Positions 35,873 through 46,491 are shown, counted from the stretch's first letter. The stretch is 64,000 nucleotides of DNA from an uncultured Flavobacteriaceae bacterium (GCA_947500575.1 CANMSI010000001.1:744001-808000), one strand, 5' to 3'. The notes: generated by a model not told the origin, from the sequence alone. A program made the numbers and translations.

Positions 35873-37216
35873 CTATGCTACTTTTCTATTCTTACCTGTT
35901 TTCATTAATCCATCATAATGCCTATTCAGCAAGTATGAATTTACTTGTTGAACCGTATCAATGGCTACACCCACCATAATTAATAGGGAGGTACCTCCAT
36001 AAAATAGTGCCCAACCCGCTTGCACATCACCCAACTTCACAACAACAGCAGGTAATACCGCTAGCAATGCGAGAAAGATAGATCCTGGCAAGGTAATTAA
36101 TGACATAATTTTATCTAAATAATCACCAGTCTCTTTCCCTGGTCTAATACCTGGGATAAAACCGCCACTTCTTTTTAAATCATCCGCCATCTTATTTGTA
36201 GGCACGGTAATAGCCGTATAGAAATAAGTGAAAATGATAATCAATAAGCCAAATAAAATGTTGTAATACAATCCAAAAATATCTTGGAAATTTACTTCCA
36301 TCCATTGTCCTACAGCTGTATCATTAAAAGTCTTCCCAATAAGCCCTGGTGCAAACATAATTGCTTGAGCAAATATAATAGGCATTACCCCAGAAGCATT
36401 TAATTTCAATGGAATATATTGCCTAGATCCCATCACATTCTTTTCGTATCCTCCAGAAGCCGTTCTTCTTGCATACTGCACTGGAATTTGACGTGTTGCC
36501 ATTACCAACAAGACACTTGCAAGAATTACAACAAACCAGATAATGACTTCGATTAATACAAACATAAGACCACCATTATTATTGGTAGTTCTTGCAACAA
36601 ACTCCTGTAAAAAGGACTGCGGCATGGTTGCTATAATTCCAATCATAATTAATAAGGAAATACCGTTTCCAATTCCCTTATCTGTTATCTTTTCACCCAA
36701 CCACATAGCAAATACACAACCTGTTACTAAAATAATAACAGAAGGAACTATAAAGTTGAGTCCTTTCCCTAAAAGGAAAGCGCTATCTGGAACTCCTAAT
36801 GCACTTAAGCTATATAGGTAAGCTGGCGCCTGAACTATACATATTCCGATGGTCAACCATCTTGTAATTTGGTTGATTGTTTTTCTACCACTTTCTCCTT
36901 CTTTCTGCAATTTCTGCAGATACGGAATAGCGATTCCCATCAATTGCACTACAATAGAAGCAGAAATATAAGGCATAATACCCAATGCAAAAATAGAAGC
37001 ATTGGCAAAAGCCCCTCCCGTAAATGCATTAAGAATACCTAAAATTCCTTGATCCGTACTATCTGTTAATCCGCCTAATTGGGCCGTATCAATACCTGGT
37101 AATACAATTTGTGCACCAAAACGGTATACCAATAACAAACCAAGAGTGACAATAATTCTGCCTCTTAGTTCGTCTATTTTCCAGATATTTGATATGGTCT
37201 CAAAAAACTTCTTCAT
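35873..37216 (-). CDS. secY: Preprotein translocase channel subunit SecY
   Basis: Forms the inner-membrane channel for Sec export. The 447-residue protein has ten predicted transmembrane helices. It includes the plug-region sequence [12 protein letters not shown], the [24 protein letters not shown] cytoplasmic loop, and the basic loop [20 protein letters not shown] that contacts SecA or ribosome. It follows rplO by 11 bp, as in most spc operons. Confidence 0.99.
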   Translation of the reverse strand: MKKFFETISNIWKIDELRGRIIVTLGLLLVYRFGAQIVLPGIDTAQLGGLTDSTDQGILGILNAFTGGAFANASIFALGIMPYISASIVVQLMGIAIPYLQKLQKEGESGRKTINQITRWLTIGICIVQAPAYLYSLSALGVPDSAFLLGKGLNFIVPSVIILVTGCVFAMWLGEKITDKGIGNGISLLIMIGIIATMPQSFLQEFVARTTNNNGGLMFVLIEVIIWFVVILASVLLVMATRQIPVQYARRTASGGYEKNVMGSRQYIPLKLNASGVMPIIFAQAIMFAPGLIGKTFNDTAVGQWMEVNFQDIFGLYYNILFGLLIIIFTYFYTAITVPTNKMADDLKRSGGFIPGIRPGKETGDYLDKIMSLITLPGSIFLALLAVLPAVVVKLGDVQAGWALFYGGTSLLIMVGVAIDTVQQVNSYLLNRHYDGLMKTGKNRKVA

Positions 37217-37227
37217 AGTTATTCTAC

Positions 37228-37680
37228 TTATAAACTTATAGCTTCACCTCCGGCAGCCTCTATGGCCGATTTGGCACTGGCTGTAAATTTATGTGCCGTT
37301 ACTTTAAGAGCGGACTTTAATTCTCCACCTCCTAAAATCTTTACTAAATCATTTTTACCAGCTAACCTATTTTCTATTAGAGTTTCCAATGTTACAGTAT
37401 CTTTTACTGCCTTCTTTTCTACTAACTCTTGTAGCTTATCAAGGTTAATTCCCTGGTATTCTTTTCTATTTATATTGGTAAAACCAAACTTAGGAACACG
37501 TCTCTGCAATGGCATTTGACCTCCTTCAAAACCAATCTTTTTAGAATAACCAGATCTAGATTTTGCACCTTTATGTCCTCTAGTAGCGGTACCACCTTTA
37601 CCAGAACCCTGGCCTCTACCTACTGTTTTTCCAGCTTTATTTACTGCACCCTTAGCCGGTTTTAAATTGCTTAAATTCAT
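37228..37680 (-). CDS. rplO: 50S ribosomal protein L15
   Basis: Late-assembly 50S protein. The 150-residue protein has the glycine-rich N-terminal tail (GKTVGRGQGSGKGGTATRGHKGAKSRSG) and the core EGGQMPLQRRVPKFGFTN. The C-terminal part contains LKSALKVTAHKFTASAKSAIEAAGG, the L15 signature region. Confidence 0.99.
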   Translation of the reverse strand: MNLSNLKPAKGAVNKAGKTVGRGQGSGKGGTATRGHKGAKSRSGYSKKIGFEGGQMPLQRRVPKFGFTNINRKEYQGINLDKLQELVEKKAVKDTVTLETLIENRLAGKNDLVKILGGGELKSALKVTAHKFTASAKSAIEAAGGEAISL

Positions 37681-37700
37681 TACAGTGATCTTATTGTTAC

Positions 37701-37880
37701 TTATGCTTCTTCCGTAGAAACTAAGTGTTTAACTTTATTTATCATTCCAAGGATAGTAGGTGAGTCATCGTGCTCAACAACATGTCCAATTTTACGAAGT
37801 CCTAGTGCTTCTAAAGTTCTCTTTTGATTCTGAGTTCTTTTGATGCTACTTTTTATTTGTTTTACTTTTATCTTTCCCAT
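37701..37880 (-). CDS. rpmD: 50S ribosomal protein L30
   Basis: A 59-codon gene below usual size filters. The translation starts MGKIKVKQIKSSIKRTQNQK and continues RTLEALGLRKIGHVVEHDDS, matching the small L30 family: a conserved Arg-Thr-Leu-x-x-Leu-Gly-Leu-Arg segment and a helix ending in KVKHLV. It lies between rpsE (6-bp gap) and rplO (20-bp gap), the standard place. Confidence 0.97.
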   Translation of the reverse strand: MGKIKVKQIKSSIKRTQNQKRTLEALGLRKIGHVVEHDDSPTILGMINKVKHLVSTEEA

Positions 37881-37886
37881 TACTTC

Positions 37887-38411
37887 TTATCCTTTAAAAA
37901 CTTTTTCCAAAGAAATACCTCTCTGACCTGCTACTGTTCTAGCATCTCTTAGCTGTAAGAGCGCATCAAATGTAGCTTTTACTACATTGTGCGGGTTAGA
38001 AGATCCTTGCGACTTAGAAAGTACATCGTGTACTCCCACTGCCTCTAATACAGCTCTCACTGCACCTCCGGCAATTACACCGGTACCTTGTGATGCTGGT
38101 TGAACATATACGCGTGCTCCTCCATACTTCCCTTTCTGCTCGTGTGGTAAAGTTCCTTTATTCAAAGGTATTCTCACTAGATTCTTTTTCGCATCTTCTA
38201 TTGCTTTGGCTATAGCCGTTGCAACTTCTTTAGACTTACCAAGACCATGACCTACTACGCCATTCTCATCGCCTACAACAACAATTGCGGAGAAGCCAAA
38301 AGCTCTACCACCTTTTGTTACTTTAGTAACTCTTTGAACTCCTACCAAGCGGTCTTTTAATTCTAACCCTCCAGGTTTTACCGTTTCTGCATTCTTGTAT
38401 TTCTGGTACAT
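37887..38411 (-). CDS. rpsE: 30S ribosomal protein S5
   Basis: Part of the mRNA entry region, affecting fidelity. The 174 residues include the N-terminal double-stranded-RNA-like domain ([46 protein letters not shown]) and the C-terminal domain ([43 protein letters not shown]). It follows rplR by 6 bp. Confidence 0.99.
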   Translation of the reverse strand: MYQKYKNAETVKPGGLELKDRLVGVQRVTKVTKGGRAFGFSAIVVVGDENGVVGHGLGKSKEVATAIAKAIEDAKKNLVRIPLNKGTLPHEQKGKYGGARVYVQPASQGTGVIAGGAVRAVLEAVGVHDVLSKSQGSSNPHNVVKATFDALLQLRDARTVAGQRGISLEKVFKG

Positions 38412-38417
38412 AATTTA

Positions 38418-38774
38418 TTAGAATTTAAGTCCTGCTTCTCTGGCACCTTCTGCCAATGATTTTACTCTTCCATGATACAAAGAACCACCTCTATCAAAAG
38501 CGATTGCTTCTATACCTGCTTTTTGTGCTTTAGCGGCAATGGACTTCCCTACCAAATTGGCAATTTCCGTCTTTGTCCCTTTTTCAGCACTAATATCCTT
38601 ATCTCTAGACGATGCAGCTACTAAAGTAACTCCTTTATTATCATCTACAATTTGAGCATAAATCTCCTTATTGCTTCTATACACAGATAACCTTGGTCTT
38701 GCTTCTGTACCGAAGGATATTTTTCTAATTCTTCTCTTTATACGCTGTCTTCTTTGCGTCTTTGATAATGCCAT
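38418..38774 (-). CDS. rplR: 50S ribosomal protein L18
   Basis: Binds 5S rRNA with L5 in the central protuberance. The 118-residue protein has the usual basic N-terminus ([38 protein letters not shown]) and ends with [26 protein letters not shown], the family signature. Confidence 0.99.
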   Translation of the reverse strand: MALSKTQRRQRIKRRIRKISFGTEARPRLSVYRSNKEIYAQIVDDNKGVTLVAASSRDKDISAEKGTKTEIANLVGKSIAAKAQKAGIEAIAFDRGGSLYHGRVKSLAEGAREAGLKF

Positions 38775-38785
38775 AATCCTTTAAA

Positions 38786-39328
38786 TTAAGCTGATTTACC
38801 TGCTTTTCTTCTCAGTTGTTCACCTACAAACTTGATCCCTTTTCCTTTGTATGGTTCCGGCTTACGGAAGGATCTAATTTTAGCGGCTATTTGCCCCACC
38901 AATTGCTTATCGTGGGATGTTAACTTTATGATTGGATTTTTTCCTTTTTCAGAAATAGTTTCCACTTTTACCTCTGGTGCTAGGTTCATCACTATATTAT
39001 GAGAGAATCCTAAGGCTAAATCCAATTTCTGTCCTTGGTTGCTTGCACGATATCCTACACCAACCAATTCCAATTCTTTACTCCACCCCTTGGAAACACC
39101 TTCCATCATATTGTAAACCAAAGATCTGTATAAACCGTGCTTCGCTTTGTGCTCTTTCGAATCTGAAGGTCTGGTTAACATCACATTTCCATCTTCCACC
39201 TTAACTTCTACAGCAGAATATTCCTGTGTTAGTTCTCCTAACTTTCCTTTAACCGTAATCACATTGTCCTGCACTTCTACAGTGACTCCCTCAGGGATTG
39301 CTACCGGGTTATTACCTATTCTAGACAT
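38786..39328 (-). CDS. rplF: 50S ribosomal protein L6
   Basis: Binds 23S rRNA near the factor-binding site. The 180 residues make two similar domains. The start is MSRIGNNPVAIPEGVTVEV and the C-terminal signature is RSFRKPEPYKGKGIKFVGEQLRRKAGKSA, with the glycine-rich PEPYKGKGI stretch universal in L6. Confidence 0.99.
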   Translation of the reverse strand: MSRIGNNPVAIPEGVTVEVQDNVITVKGKLGELTQEYSAVEVKVEDGNVMLTRPSDSKEHKAKHGLYRSLVYNMMEGVSKGWSKELELVGVGYRASNQGQKLDLALGFSHNIVMNLAPEVKVETISEKGKNPIIKLTSHDKQLVGQIAAKIRSFRKPEPYKGKGIKFVGEQLRRKAGKSA

Positions 39329-39348
39329 GCTTCTAAAACTTTAAACTA

Positions 39349-39747
39349 TTAGTATACGTAACATAAAACTTCTCCACCTACATTTTCTTGTTTGGCCTGT
39401 TTGCTAGTCATTACTCCATGTGAAGTAGAAACTATTGCAATTCCCAAACCATTCAGAACACGTGGTAAATCCGCAGAACCAGAATACTTACGCAAACCTG
39501 GTTTACTGATACGTTGTATTTTTTTAATTACAGGCTCTTTGGTTAGCTTATCATATTTCAAAGCTATCTTAATTGTACCCTGTACTTTACTTTTTTCAAA
39601 TTTGTAGCTCAATATGTAGCCTTGATCAAATAAGATTTTAGTCATCTCCTTCTTCACACTGGAAGCGGGGATTTCTACCACTCTATGACCTGCTCTACTG
39701 GCATTTCTAACTCTTGTTAAATAATCTGCTATAGTATCTGTTACCAT
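39349..39747 (-). CDS. rpsH: 30S ribosomal protein S8
   Basis: Central-domain 16S rRNA protein and in E. coli the translational repressor of the spc operon. The 132 residues begin DTIADYLTRVRNASRAGHRVVEIPASSVK and end GLGIAIVSTSHGVMTSKQAKQENVGGEVLCYVY, which contains the S8 signature. Confidence 0.99.
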   Translation of the reverse strand: MVTDTIADYLTRVRNASRAGHRVVEIPASSVKKEMTKILFDQGYILSYKFEKSKVQGTIKIALKYDKLTKEPVIKKIQRISKPGLRKYSGSADLPRVLNGLGIAIVSTSHGVMTSKQAKQENVGGEVLCYVY

Positions 39748-39767
39748 CTTCTTGCCTTTTTAAGCTA

Positions 39768-40037
39768 TTACCAACTTGCTTTTTTAACCCCAGGAATTAA
39801 TCCTTTATTGGCCATTTCTCTGAACATTACCCTTGAAAGTCCAAAAGTTCTCATATATCCTTTTGGTCTTCCTGTAAGCTTGCAACGATTGTGCATGCGC
39901 ACAGGAGAAGCATTTTTTGGTAACTTCTGTAACCCTTCATAATCTCCAGCTTCTTTCAAAGCTTTGCGTTTAGCGGCATATTTTGCTACAGTTTTTGCCC
40001 TTTTTACCTCACGGGCTTTCATTGATTCCTTAGCCAT
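39768..40037 (-). CDS. rpsN: 30S ribosomal protein S14 (zinc-independent form)
   Basis: Head protein of the 30S subunit. At 89 residues this is the long, C-minus type without the CxxC zinc motif. Signatures include [20 protein letters not shown] and the C-terminal [39 protein letters not shown]. It lies one base after rplE. Confidence 0.99.
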   Translation of the reverse strand: MAKESMKAREVKRAKTVAKYAAKRKALKEAGDYEGLQKLPKNASPVRMHNRCKLTGRPKGYMRTFGLSRVMFREMANKGLIPGVKKASW

Positions 40038-40038
40038 A

Positions 40039-40590
40039 CTAGTTCTTTTTAAAGGGTAGTCCTAATTCGGTTAATAATGATTTTGCTTCTTTATCTGTCT
40101 TTGCAGTTGTTACAAAGGAGATATCCATTCCATTAATTCTATTGATTTTATCAATATTAACTTCTGGAAATATAATTTGCTCCGTTACCCCTAAGTTGTA
40201 ATTTCCTCTTCCATCAAAACCAGTGGCTCTAATTCCTTGAAAATCTCTTACTCGTGGCAAAGCAGATGTAATTAATCTATCTAAAAACTCATACATGCGT
40301 TCCCCACGCAAGGTTACTTTGGCACCAATAGGCATTCCTTTACGCAACTTAAACGCAGCAACGTCTTTCTTGGAAACGGTAGAAACCGCTTTCTGCCCAG
40401 TGATCATAGTAAGCTCATCAATAGCATGATCTATCAGTTTTTTGTCAGCTACGGCAGCACCTACCCCTCTACTCACTACTATCTTAGTAAGCTTAGGAAC
40501 TTCCATCACATTGCTGTAACTAAACTCGTCTTTAAGCGCCTTTACAATACGCGCTGTATACTCTTCTTTTAATCTTGGAACGTACCCCAT
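40039..40590 (-). CDS. rplE: 50S ribosomal protein L5
   Basis: Binds 5S rRNA and contacts the P-site tRNA. The 183 residues include [39 protein letters not shown] and the conserved [33 protein letters not shown] 2-bp gap separates it from rplX upstream. Confidence 0.99.
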   Translation of the reverse strand: MGYVPRLKEEYTARIVKALKDEFSYSNVMEVPKLTKIVVSRGVGAAVADKKLIDHAIDELTMITGQKAVSTVSKKDVAAFKLRKGMPIGAKVTLRGERMYEFLDRLITSALPRVRDFQGIRATGFDGRGNYNLGVTEQIIFPEVNIDKINRINGMDISFVTTAKTDKEAKSLLTELGLPFKKN

Positions 40591-40592
40591 AA

Positions 40593-40904
40593 TTAAATTA
40601 CTTCATTTGATTTTTTAGAAACTCGCACTTTTTTTCCATCTCTTGTTTCATAACCTACTCTAGTAGTCTCTCCTGACTTAGGATCGATTAACGATAAGTT
40701 CGAAATTTGAATTGGTGCTTCTTTCTGTACTATACCACCTTGAGGATTCTTTGCACTAGGCTTCTCATGTTTCGAAACCATATTAGCACCTTCAACGATA
40801 GCTTTATTCTTCTCACGATCAACCGATAGGATCTTACCTTCTGTACCTTTATGGTCTCCAGCTATCACTCTTACGGTATCCCCTGTTTTAATCTTTAATT
40901 TCAT
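40593..40904 (-). CDS. rplX: 50S ribosomal protein L24
   Basis: One of the first proteins to bind 23S rRNA in assembly, located at the exit tunnel rim. The 103-residue protein has the KOW motif ([43 protein letters not shown]). The tail is Lys-rich. Confidence 0.99.
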   Translation of the reverse strand: MKLKIKTGDTVRVIAGDHKGTEGKILSVDREKNKAIVEGANMVSKHEKPSAKNPQGGIVQKEAPIQISNLSLIDPKSGETTRVGYETRDGKKVRVSKKSNEVI

Positions 40905-40915
40905 CTTCCTATATA

Positions 40916-41284
40916 TTAAAGTACCTCTGGGGCCAATGATACAATCTTCATAAACTGCTTGTCACGCAATTCTCTTGCAACAGGTCCAAAAACACGTGTA
41001 CCTCTCATTTCCCCTGTTGGATTCAACAATACACAAGCATTGTCATCAAAACGAATATATGATCCATCAGGCCTTCTTACTTCTTTCTTGGTGCGCACTA
41101 CAACCGCTGTAGAAACCGCTCCTTTTTTAATACCTCCATTTGGAGTAGCTTCTTTTACAGTAACAACGATTTTATCACCGATAGAAGCATACCTTCTCTT
41201 TGTACCTCCAAGTACTCTGATTGTTAACACTTCCTTTGCACCGGTATTATCGGCCACCTTAAGTCTTGATTCTTGCTGTAACAT
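40916..41284 (-). CDS. rplN: 50S ribosomal protein L14
   Basis: Forms inter-subunit bridges near the factor-binding site. The 122-residue protein starts [50 protein letters not shown] and ends with the [25 protein letters not shown] signature. Its start follows the rpsQ stop by 2 bp. Confidence 0.99.
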   Translation of the reverse strand: MLQQESRLKVADNTGAKEVLTIRVLGGTKRRYASIGDKIVVTVKEATPNGGIKKGAVSTAVVVRTKKEVRRPDGSYIRFDDNACVLLNPTGEMRGTRVFGPVARELRDKQFMKIVSLAPEVL

Positions 41285-41286
41285 AG

Positions 41287-41544
41287 TTATTTAGCTCTTT
41301 CAATGATTTCAACTAATCTCCAACATTTAGTTCTACTCAATGGACGTGTTTCCATTATTTTTACTGTATCACCAATGTTGCAATCGTTTGTTTCGTCGTG
41401 AGCGACATATTTCTTTGTCTTTAACACGAACTTACCGTACATAGGATGCTTTACTCGTTTAACTTCTGAAACCACAATTGATTTCTCCATTCTATTGCTA
41501 GTAACAACCCCTATTCTCTCTTTTCTTAAATTTCTTTTTTCCAT
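41287..41544 (-). CDS. rpsQ: 30S ribosomal protein S17
   Basis: Primary 16S rRNA-binding protein. The 85-residue OB-fold protein shows [77 protein letters not shown]. It lies between rpmC and rplN, as usual. Confidence 0.99.
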   Translation of the reverse strand: MEKRNLRKERIGVVTSNRMEKSIVVSEVKRVKHPMYGKFVLKTKKYVAHDETNDCNIGDTVKIMETRPLSRTKCWRLVEIIERAK

Positions 41545-41557
41545 AAAGCAGAGCCAG

Positions 41558-41749
41558 TTATTGGATTTCCCTTTTTGATAATTCTGTAGCCAATCTTGCG
41601 ACCGATCTTCTTGTTTGTCGTATCTGAAGCGGATTCTCTAGTGGAGTAACTGAATGGGCCATTTTCAAATCTGCGTGTTGTTTTTTATATTCAGCCAGCT
41701 TGTCTTTAAGCTCGTCAACGGATAGTTCCTTTATTTCTGATTGTTTCAT
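41558..41749 (-). CDS. rpmC: 50S ribosomal protein L29
   Basis: A 63-residue helical hairpin protein at the tunnel exit, part of the docking site of SRP and trigger factor. Visible: [32 protein letters not shown] and [24 protein letters not shown]. Confidence 0.98.
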   Translation of the reverse strand: MKQSEIKELSVDELKDKLAEYKKQHADLKMAHSVTPLENPLQIRQTRRSVARLATELSKREIQ

Positions 41750-41770
41750 GATTTCTTTCTATTAAAAAAA

Positions 41771-42190
41771 TTATGCGGAATAATCGCGTGCAACAATAAA
41801 CTTCGTTTTTACTGGTAATTTTTGAGCTGCTAAGCGTAAAGCTTCTTTTGCAATATCCATAGGGACACCTGCTACTTCAAACATTATTCTTCCTGGCTTC
41901 ACTACGGCAACAAAATACTCTGGAGCACCTTTACCTTTACCCATACGTACTTCTAAAGGCTTCTTTGTAATAGGCTTATCTGGAAATATCTTGATCCATA
42001 ATTGTCCTTCACGTTTCATATATCTTGTAGCTGCAATACGTGCTGCTTCAATTTGACGCGATGTAATAAATTTGGAATCCAAAGATTTTATACCAAACAT
42101 ACCATTAGATAGTTGATAACCTCTTCCTGCGAGGCCCTTCATTCTACCTTTTTGAGCTTTACGAAACTTCGTTCTTTTTGGCTGTAACAT
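41771..42190 (-). CDS. rplP: 50S ribosomal protein L16
   Basis: Sits near the A-site tRNA elbow, needed late in 50S assembly. The 139 residues begin [37 protein letters not shown] and include [35 protein letters not shown]. No oddities. Confidence 0.99.
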   Translation of the reverse strand: MLQPKRTKFRKAQKGRMKGLAGRGYQLSNGMFGIKSLDSKFITSRQIEAARIAATRYMKREGQLWIKIFPDKPITKKPLEVRMGKGKGAPEYFVAVVKPGRIMFEVAGVPMDIAKEALRLAAQKLPVKTKFIVARDYSA

Positions 42191-42210
42191 TTCTCTTTAC
42201 TTCTTTAAAA

Positions 42211-42927
42211 TTACTTTCTACGACGTGGTTTTTTACCTCCATCTTGCTTACCACCTTTGCTTTGTCCTTTAGACATACCAACTAATGGGGAAAGCTCTCT
42301 TTTTCCGTATACCTCGCCTTTCATGATCCATACTTTTACTCCTAATCTTCCATAGGTTGTATGCGCTTCATGCAATGCATAATCTATATCTGCTCTAAAG
42401 GTTGATAATGGAATTCTACCATCCTTATAGGATTCTGAACGTGCCATTTCCGCACCATTCAAACGACCTGATATCTGAATTTTAATACCTTCTGCATTCA
42501 TACGCATTGCAGCAGCAATAGACATTTTTATGGCACGTCTGTACGATATTCTATTCTCTATCTGACGCGCTACACTAGCTGCTACCAAATTAGCATCTAC
42601 CTCTGGTCTTTTAATTTCGTAGATATTGATCTGAACTTCTTTATCCGTAATCTTCTTAAGCTCTTCTTTTAGCTTATCTACTTCCTGTCCACCCTTACCA
42701 ATAATAATTCCCGGTCTTGCAGTTGTAATTGTTACCGTAATTAACTTAAGCGTACGTTCTATAATTACTCTAGATACACTAGCTTTCGCCAAACGTGCAT
42801 GCACATATTTTCTGATCTTATCGTCTTCGGCTAATTTATCGCCATAATCGTTTCCACCATACCAGTTAGATTCCCATCCTCTGATAATACCAAGACGATT
42901 TCCGATTGGATTTGTTTTCTGTCCCAT
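42211..42927 (-). CDS. rpsC: 30S ribosomal protein S3
   Basis: Part of the mRNA entry tunnel. The 238 residues have the N-terminal [25 protein letters not shown], the KH domain with [19 protein letters not shown], and the C-terminal S3 domain ([48 protein letters not shown]), then a Gly/Lys-rich tail. Confidence 0.99.
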   Translation of the reverse strand: MGQKTNPIGNRLGIIRGWESNWYGGNDYGDKLAEDDKIRKYVHARLAKASVSRVIIERTLKLITVTITTARPGIIIGKGGQEVDKLKEELKKITDKEVQINIYEIKRPEVDANLVAASVARQIENRISYRRAIKMSIAAAMRMNAEGIKIQISGRLNGAEMARSESYKDGRIPLSTFRADIDYALHEAHTTYGRLGVKVWIMKGEVYGKRELSPLVGMSKGQSKGGKQDGGKKPRRRK

Positions 42928-42933
42928 TGTGCT

Positions 42934-43341
42934 CTAGCTTTCTACGTTATTGTTAGATCCCAAAACCATTGTTACATGATTGGAACGCTTTCTTATTCTG
43001 TGTGCTCTTCCTTGAGGTGCAGGTCGCAACCTTTTTAACATTCTACCGCTATCAACTCTAATCTCTTTTACAAAAAGATCTGCATCTTCAACGCTAGCAT
43101 CCTCATTCTTAGCTTGCCAATTTGCAATGGCAGACAGTAACAACTTCTCTAATCTACGAGAAGCTTCTTTTTGGCTAAACTTAAGAATTGCAAGTGCTTT
43201 CTCTACCTGAACTCCTCTTACCAAATCTGCTACTAATCTCATTTTTCTTGGAGAAGTAGGGCAATTGTTCAATTTAGCAAATGCAATCTGCTTTTTCTCA
43301 GCCTTTATTCTTTCGGCCATTTCTCTTTTACGAACTCCCAT
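42934..43341 (-). CDS. rplV: 50S ribosomal protein L22
   Basis: Lines the peptide exit tunnel together with L4. The 135-residue protein shows [54 protein letters not shown] and the hairpin region [25 protein letters not shown]. Confidence 0.99.
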   Translation of the reverse strand: MGVRKREMAERIKAEKKQIAFAKLNNCPTSPRKMRLVADLVRGVQVEKALAILKFSQKEASRRLEKLLLSAIANWQAKNEDASVEDADLFVKEIRVDSGRMLKRLRPAPQGRAHRIRKRSNHVTMVLGSNNNVES

Positions 43342-43344
43342 AGC

Positions 43345-43623
43345 TTACTTTTTTCCTTTGTTTTTCGCTCCTGCATGACCCCTAAAAGATCTTGTTGGAG
43401 AGAATTCACCTAATTTATGTCCTACCATATTCTCCGTTACATATACTGGTACAAATTGTCTTCCATTATGTACGGCGATCGTTTGGCCAACAAAATCTGG
43501 TGTAATCATAGAAGCTCTAGACCATGTTTTAACAACCGTCTTTTTTCCAGATTCTAAATTTTGCTGAACTTTCTTTTCTAAGCTATGATGAACGTAAGGT
43601 CCTTTTTTTAGTGAACGTGCCAT
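43345..43623 (-). CDS. rpsS: 30S ribosomal protein S19
   Basis: Head protein that forms bridges with the 50S and contacts S13. The 92-residue protein has [22 protein letters not shown] and the signature [27 protein letters not shown]. Confidence 0.99.
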   Translation of the reverse strand: MARSLKKGPYVHHSLEKKVQQNLESGKKTVVKTWSRASMITPDFVGQTIAVHNGRQFVPVYVTENMVGHKLGEFSPTRSFRGHAGAKNKGKK

Positions 43624-43637
43624 TTCTTTCTACTTTT

Positions 43638-44462
43638 TTATTTCTTTCTACGTTCTATGATATATCTATTGGTATCCTTTGTCTTAGAACGAGTTCTAAA
43701 GCCTTTTGCAGGCAACCCTTTTCTAGATCTTGGATGACCCCCTGAAGCTCTACCTTCACCACCACCCATTGGGTGATCTACTGGGTTCATCGCTACTGGT
43801 CTTGTTCTAGGTCTTCTACCCAACCATCTTGTTCTACCTGCTTTACCAGAAACCAACAATTGATGATCCGAGTTGGAAATTGCGCCAATAGTAGCCAAAC
43901 AACCCGCCAATATCAATCTAGTTTCCCCTGAAGGCAACTTAACCGTTACAAACTTGCCATCCTTTGCCATTAATTGTGCAAATGTACCAGCACTTCTTGC
44001 CATTACCGCTCCTTGACCAGGACGTAATTCTATACAAGAAATAATTGTCCCTAACGGAATATCACTCAATGCAAGCGCATTTCCAATTTCAGGAGACACT
44101 CCTTTTCCTGAAGCTACCTTCTGACCCACTTGCAAACCATTCTGGGCAACAATGTATCTTTTTTCTCCATCCTTATATTCTAACAAAGCAATAAATGCCG
44201 TTCTGTTAGGATCGTATTGGATAGATTTAACTTCAGCTTCCATACCTTGCTTATCTCTTTTAAAATCGATAATACGGTACCTTCTTTTATGACCCCCACC
44301 TCTATAGCGCATGGTCATTTTTCCTTGACTGTTTCTACCTCCCGACTTTTTTAACGGAGCAAGCAAGCTTTTCTCCGGCTTATCAGTAGTAATGGCGTCA
44401 AATCCGTTTACTACTCTAAAACGCTGTCCTGGAGTGATTGGTTTTAATTTTCTAACTGACAT
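43638..44462 (-). CDS. rplB: 50S ribosomal protein L2
   Basis: Near the peptidyl-transferase centre; needed for subunit association. The 274-residue protein includes [52 protein letters not shown] and the conserved C-terminal [31 protein letters not shown], whose conserved His lies in the [10 protein letters not shown] loop. Confidence 0.99.
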   Translation of the reverse strand: MSVRKLKPITPGQRFRVVNGFDAITTDKPEKSLLAPLKKSGGRNSQGKMTMRYRGGGHKRRYRIIDFKRDKQGMEAEVKSIQYDPNRTAFIALLEYKDGEKRYIVAQNGLQVGQKVASGKGVSPEIGNALALSDIPLGTIISCIELRPGQGAVMARSAGTFAQLMAKDGKFVTVKLPSGETRLILAGCLATIGAISNSDHQLLVSGKAGRTRWLGRRPRTRPVAMNPVDHPMGGGEGRASGGHPRSRKGLPAKGFRTRSKTKDTNRYIIERRKK

Positions 44463-44471
44463 TTCTTGTCC

Positions 44472-44762
44472 TTATAGATTACTGTAAAAATCAATGATAT
44501 CTCCTTCTACCACATCAACAATTGCTTTCTTCGTTGCATTGGATTTCCCATGCTGAATACCAGTTTTTGTATAACGTGTTTTACGAGAAGGACCATAATT
44601 CATCGTACGAACTTTTTTCACGGAAACCCCGTAAGCTGCTTCAACAGCTTCCTTGATTTGCAACTTATTTGCTGCAGGGTTTACATAGAAGCCATACCGA
44701 TTATACAACTCGCTGTCTGCGGTCATTTTTTCTGTAATTATTGGCTTTATCAACACACTCAT
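44472..44762 (-). CDS. rplW: 50S ribosomal protein L23
   Basis: At the tunnel exit; docking site for trigger factor and SRP. The 96-residue protein has LIKPIITEKMTADSELYNRYGFYVNPAANKLQIKEAVEAAYGVSVKKVRTMNYGPSRKTRYTKTG, the standard L23 core. Confidence 0.99.
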   Translation of the reverse strand: MSVLIKPIITEKMTADSELYNRYGFYVNPAANKLQIKEAVEAAYGVSVKKVRTMNYGPSRKTRYTKTGIQHGKSNATKKAIVDVVEGDIIDFYSNL

Positions 44763-44768
44763 GATTTC

Positions 44769-45398
44769 CTATTTATTTAAGTTCAATTCAATTCCTTCTA
44801 AAGCGCCTTCCAATAATACAATATTATTTGCATTCATAATCTTGTAAGTGCTTAATTCTGAGGGAATTATAACCTCAGAACGCTTTAAATTGCGTGACGA
44901 CAAATATACGCTATTATTTGAATCGCCCAACACAAATAAAGATTTTTTGTTTTCGAGTGCTAATGACTTTAAAACTTGAACAAAATCTTTTGTTTTTGGC
45001 GACTCAAAATTAAAGTCTTCAACAACCATAATTGCCTTCTCCTGAGCCTTTAAACTCAAGGCAGATTTACGTGCCAAACGCTTTACGTTTTTGTTTACTT
45101 TTTGAGTGTACTCTTTTGGTCTTGGGCCAAAAATTCGACCACCACCTCTAAAGATAGGAGACTTGATACTACCTGCACGTGCAGTACCAGTACCTTTTTG
45201 CTTCTTAATCTTTCTTGTACTACCAACAATATCTGCTCGTTCCTTAGCACTATGCGTACCTTGTCTTTGATGCGCCATATAGCGTTTTACATCCAAGTAA
45301 ATAGCATGATTGTTTGGCTCTATTCCGAAAACAGCGTTAGAAAGGTCTGCCTTTCTTCCTGTTTCTTTTCCTTTAATATCTAAAACTGCTACTTTCAT
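44769..45398 (-). CDS. rplD: 50S ribosomal protein L4
   Basis: Exit-tunnel protein; in E. coli also the S10-operon autorepressor. The 209 residues include the tunnel loop segment QGTHSAKERADIVGSTRKIKKQKGTGTARAGSIKSPIFRGGGRIFGPRP and a C-terminal globular part ending GALEGIELNLNK. Its ATG shares one base with the rplC stop codon, so translation is coupled. Confidence 0.99.
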   Translation of the reverse strand: MKVAVLDIKGKETGRKADLSNAVFGIEPNNHAIYLDVKRYMAHQRQGTHSAKERADIVGSTRKIKKQKGTGTARAGSIKSPIFRGGGRIFGPRPKEYTQKVNKNVKRLARKSALSLKAQEKAIMVVEDFNFESPKTKDFVQVLKSLALENKKSLFVLGDSNNSVYLSSRNLKRSEVIIPSELSTYKIMNANNIVLLEGALEGIELNLNK

Positions 45399-46015
45399 TA
45401 CTTCTTAATCGTTATGTAAGCGTTTTTATGACCAGGAACACATCCCTTTACTACAATTACATTCTTCTCAGGCACTACTTTCAACACCTTCAGATTCTGA
45501 ACAGTTACACGCTCACCTCCCATACGGCCAGCCATCTTCATCCCCTTGAATACTCTTGCCGGATACGATGCTGCTCCAATAGAACCCGGAGCTCTTAGCC
45601 TGTTATGTTGTCCGTGAGTTGCTTGTCCAACACCGCCAAAACCATGTCTTTTAACAACCCCCTGAAAACCTTTTCCTTTAGATGTACCTGCTACATCTAC
45701 AAATTCTCCTTCTACAAACAAATCAACACCTACCGTGTCTCCTAATTTGTATTCTCCTTCAAAATCTTGGAACTCAACGACTTTTTTCTTGGGAGAAGCA
45801 CCTGCCTTTTTAAAATGACCCGTTTGAGCCTTATTAGCACGTTTTTCTGCCTTGTCATCGAAACCAAGTTGAAGGGCACTGTACCCGTCTACCTCTTCGG
45901 TTCTGACTTGGGTAACTACGCATGGCCCAGCTTCGATTACTGTACATGGAATATTCTTTCCATTTTCATCAAAGATGCTGGTCATACCTACTTTCTTTCC
46001 TATTAACCCAGACAT
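45398..46015 (-). CDS. rplC: 50S ribosomal protein L3
   Basis: Early-assembly 50S protein with a loop reaching the peptidyl-transferase centre. The 205 residues begin [37 protein letters not shown] and show [46 protein letters not shown]. It is preceded by a 170-bp gap with a terminator-like hairpin, separating it from rpsJ, unlike the tight spacing elsewhere. Confidence 0.99.
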   Translation of the reverse strand: MSGLIGKKVGMTSIFDENGKNIPCTVIEAGPCVVTQVRTEEVDGYSALQLGFDDKAEKRANKAQTGHFKKAGASPKKKVVEFQDFEGEYKLGDTVGVDLFVEGEFVDVAGTSKGKGFQGVVKRHGFGGVGQATHGQHNRLRAPGSIGAASYPARVFKGMKMAGRMGGERVTVQNLKVLKVVPEKNVIVVKGCVPGHKNAYITIKK

Positions 46016-46061
46016 ATTTATATTTAATTAAATTATTTACTCTTTACTATGACATACTTAT

Positions 46062-46100
46062 TGAAAAAAAAAACAGGGTCAAAATAGATTCAACCCTGAA
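46062..46100 (-). terminator. Terminator-like hairpin (possible attenuator) between rpsJ and rplC
   Basis: CAGGGT (46074-46079) pairs with ACCCTG (46093-46098) around a 13-nt loop, and a run of ten A (46064-46073) gives ten T after the hairpin on the minus strand. It lies about 50 bp before the rplC ATG, inside the str-S10 transcription unit. It could be a partial terminator or an attenuator controlling read-through into the rplC-rplQ genes. Confidence 0.7.
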
Positions 46101-46185
46101 TTTATTTTTTCCGTTTTTCCATCGCGAAACGCTCAGGACATGTCTTTTTCTTTTCAGAAACTAAATTCTGAAGATGCAATCAGCA

Positions 46186-46491
46186 CTAAACTTTTATCTC
46201 TACCTCTACACCACTTGGAAGCTCCAACTTCATTAGAGCATCAATAGTTTTTGAAGAAGAACTATAGATATCCAAAAGTCTCTTGTAAGAACTTAATTGG
46301 AATTGCTCTCTAGATTTTTTATTTACGTGCGGTGAACGCAACACTGTAAATATCTTCTTGTGTGTAGGTAAAGGAATCGGTCCTGTTACAACCGCTCCAG
46401 TAGTCTTTACTGTCTTTACGATTTTCTCAGCAGATTTATCTACTAAGTTGTGATCGTAAGATTTTAATTTTATTCTAATTTTTTGACTCAT
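46186..46491 (-). CDS. rpsJ: 30S ribosomal protein S10
   Basis: Head protein of the 30S; also NusE, part of the antitermination complex with NusB. The 101 residues include [63 protein letters not shown], the standard core. Follows fusA by 10 bp and precedes a hairpin before rplC. tuf is not between fusA and rpsJ. Confidence 0.99.
   Translation of the reverse strand: MSQKIRIKLKSYDHNLVDKSAEKIVKTVKTTGAVVTGPIPLPTHKKIFTVLRSPHVNKKSREQFQLSSYKRLLDIYSSSSKTIDALMKLELPSGVEVEIKV

Noticed and set aside
46100-46185. Second hairpin in the rpsJ-rplC gap (TTCAGAA with TTCTGAA)
   Set aside because: It is short and not followed by a U tract, so it is not called as a terminator; it may only add to the leader structure.
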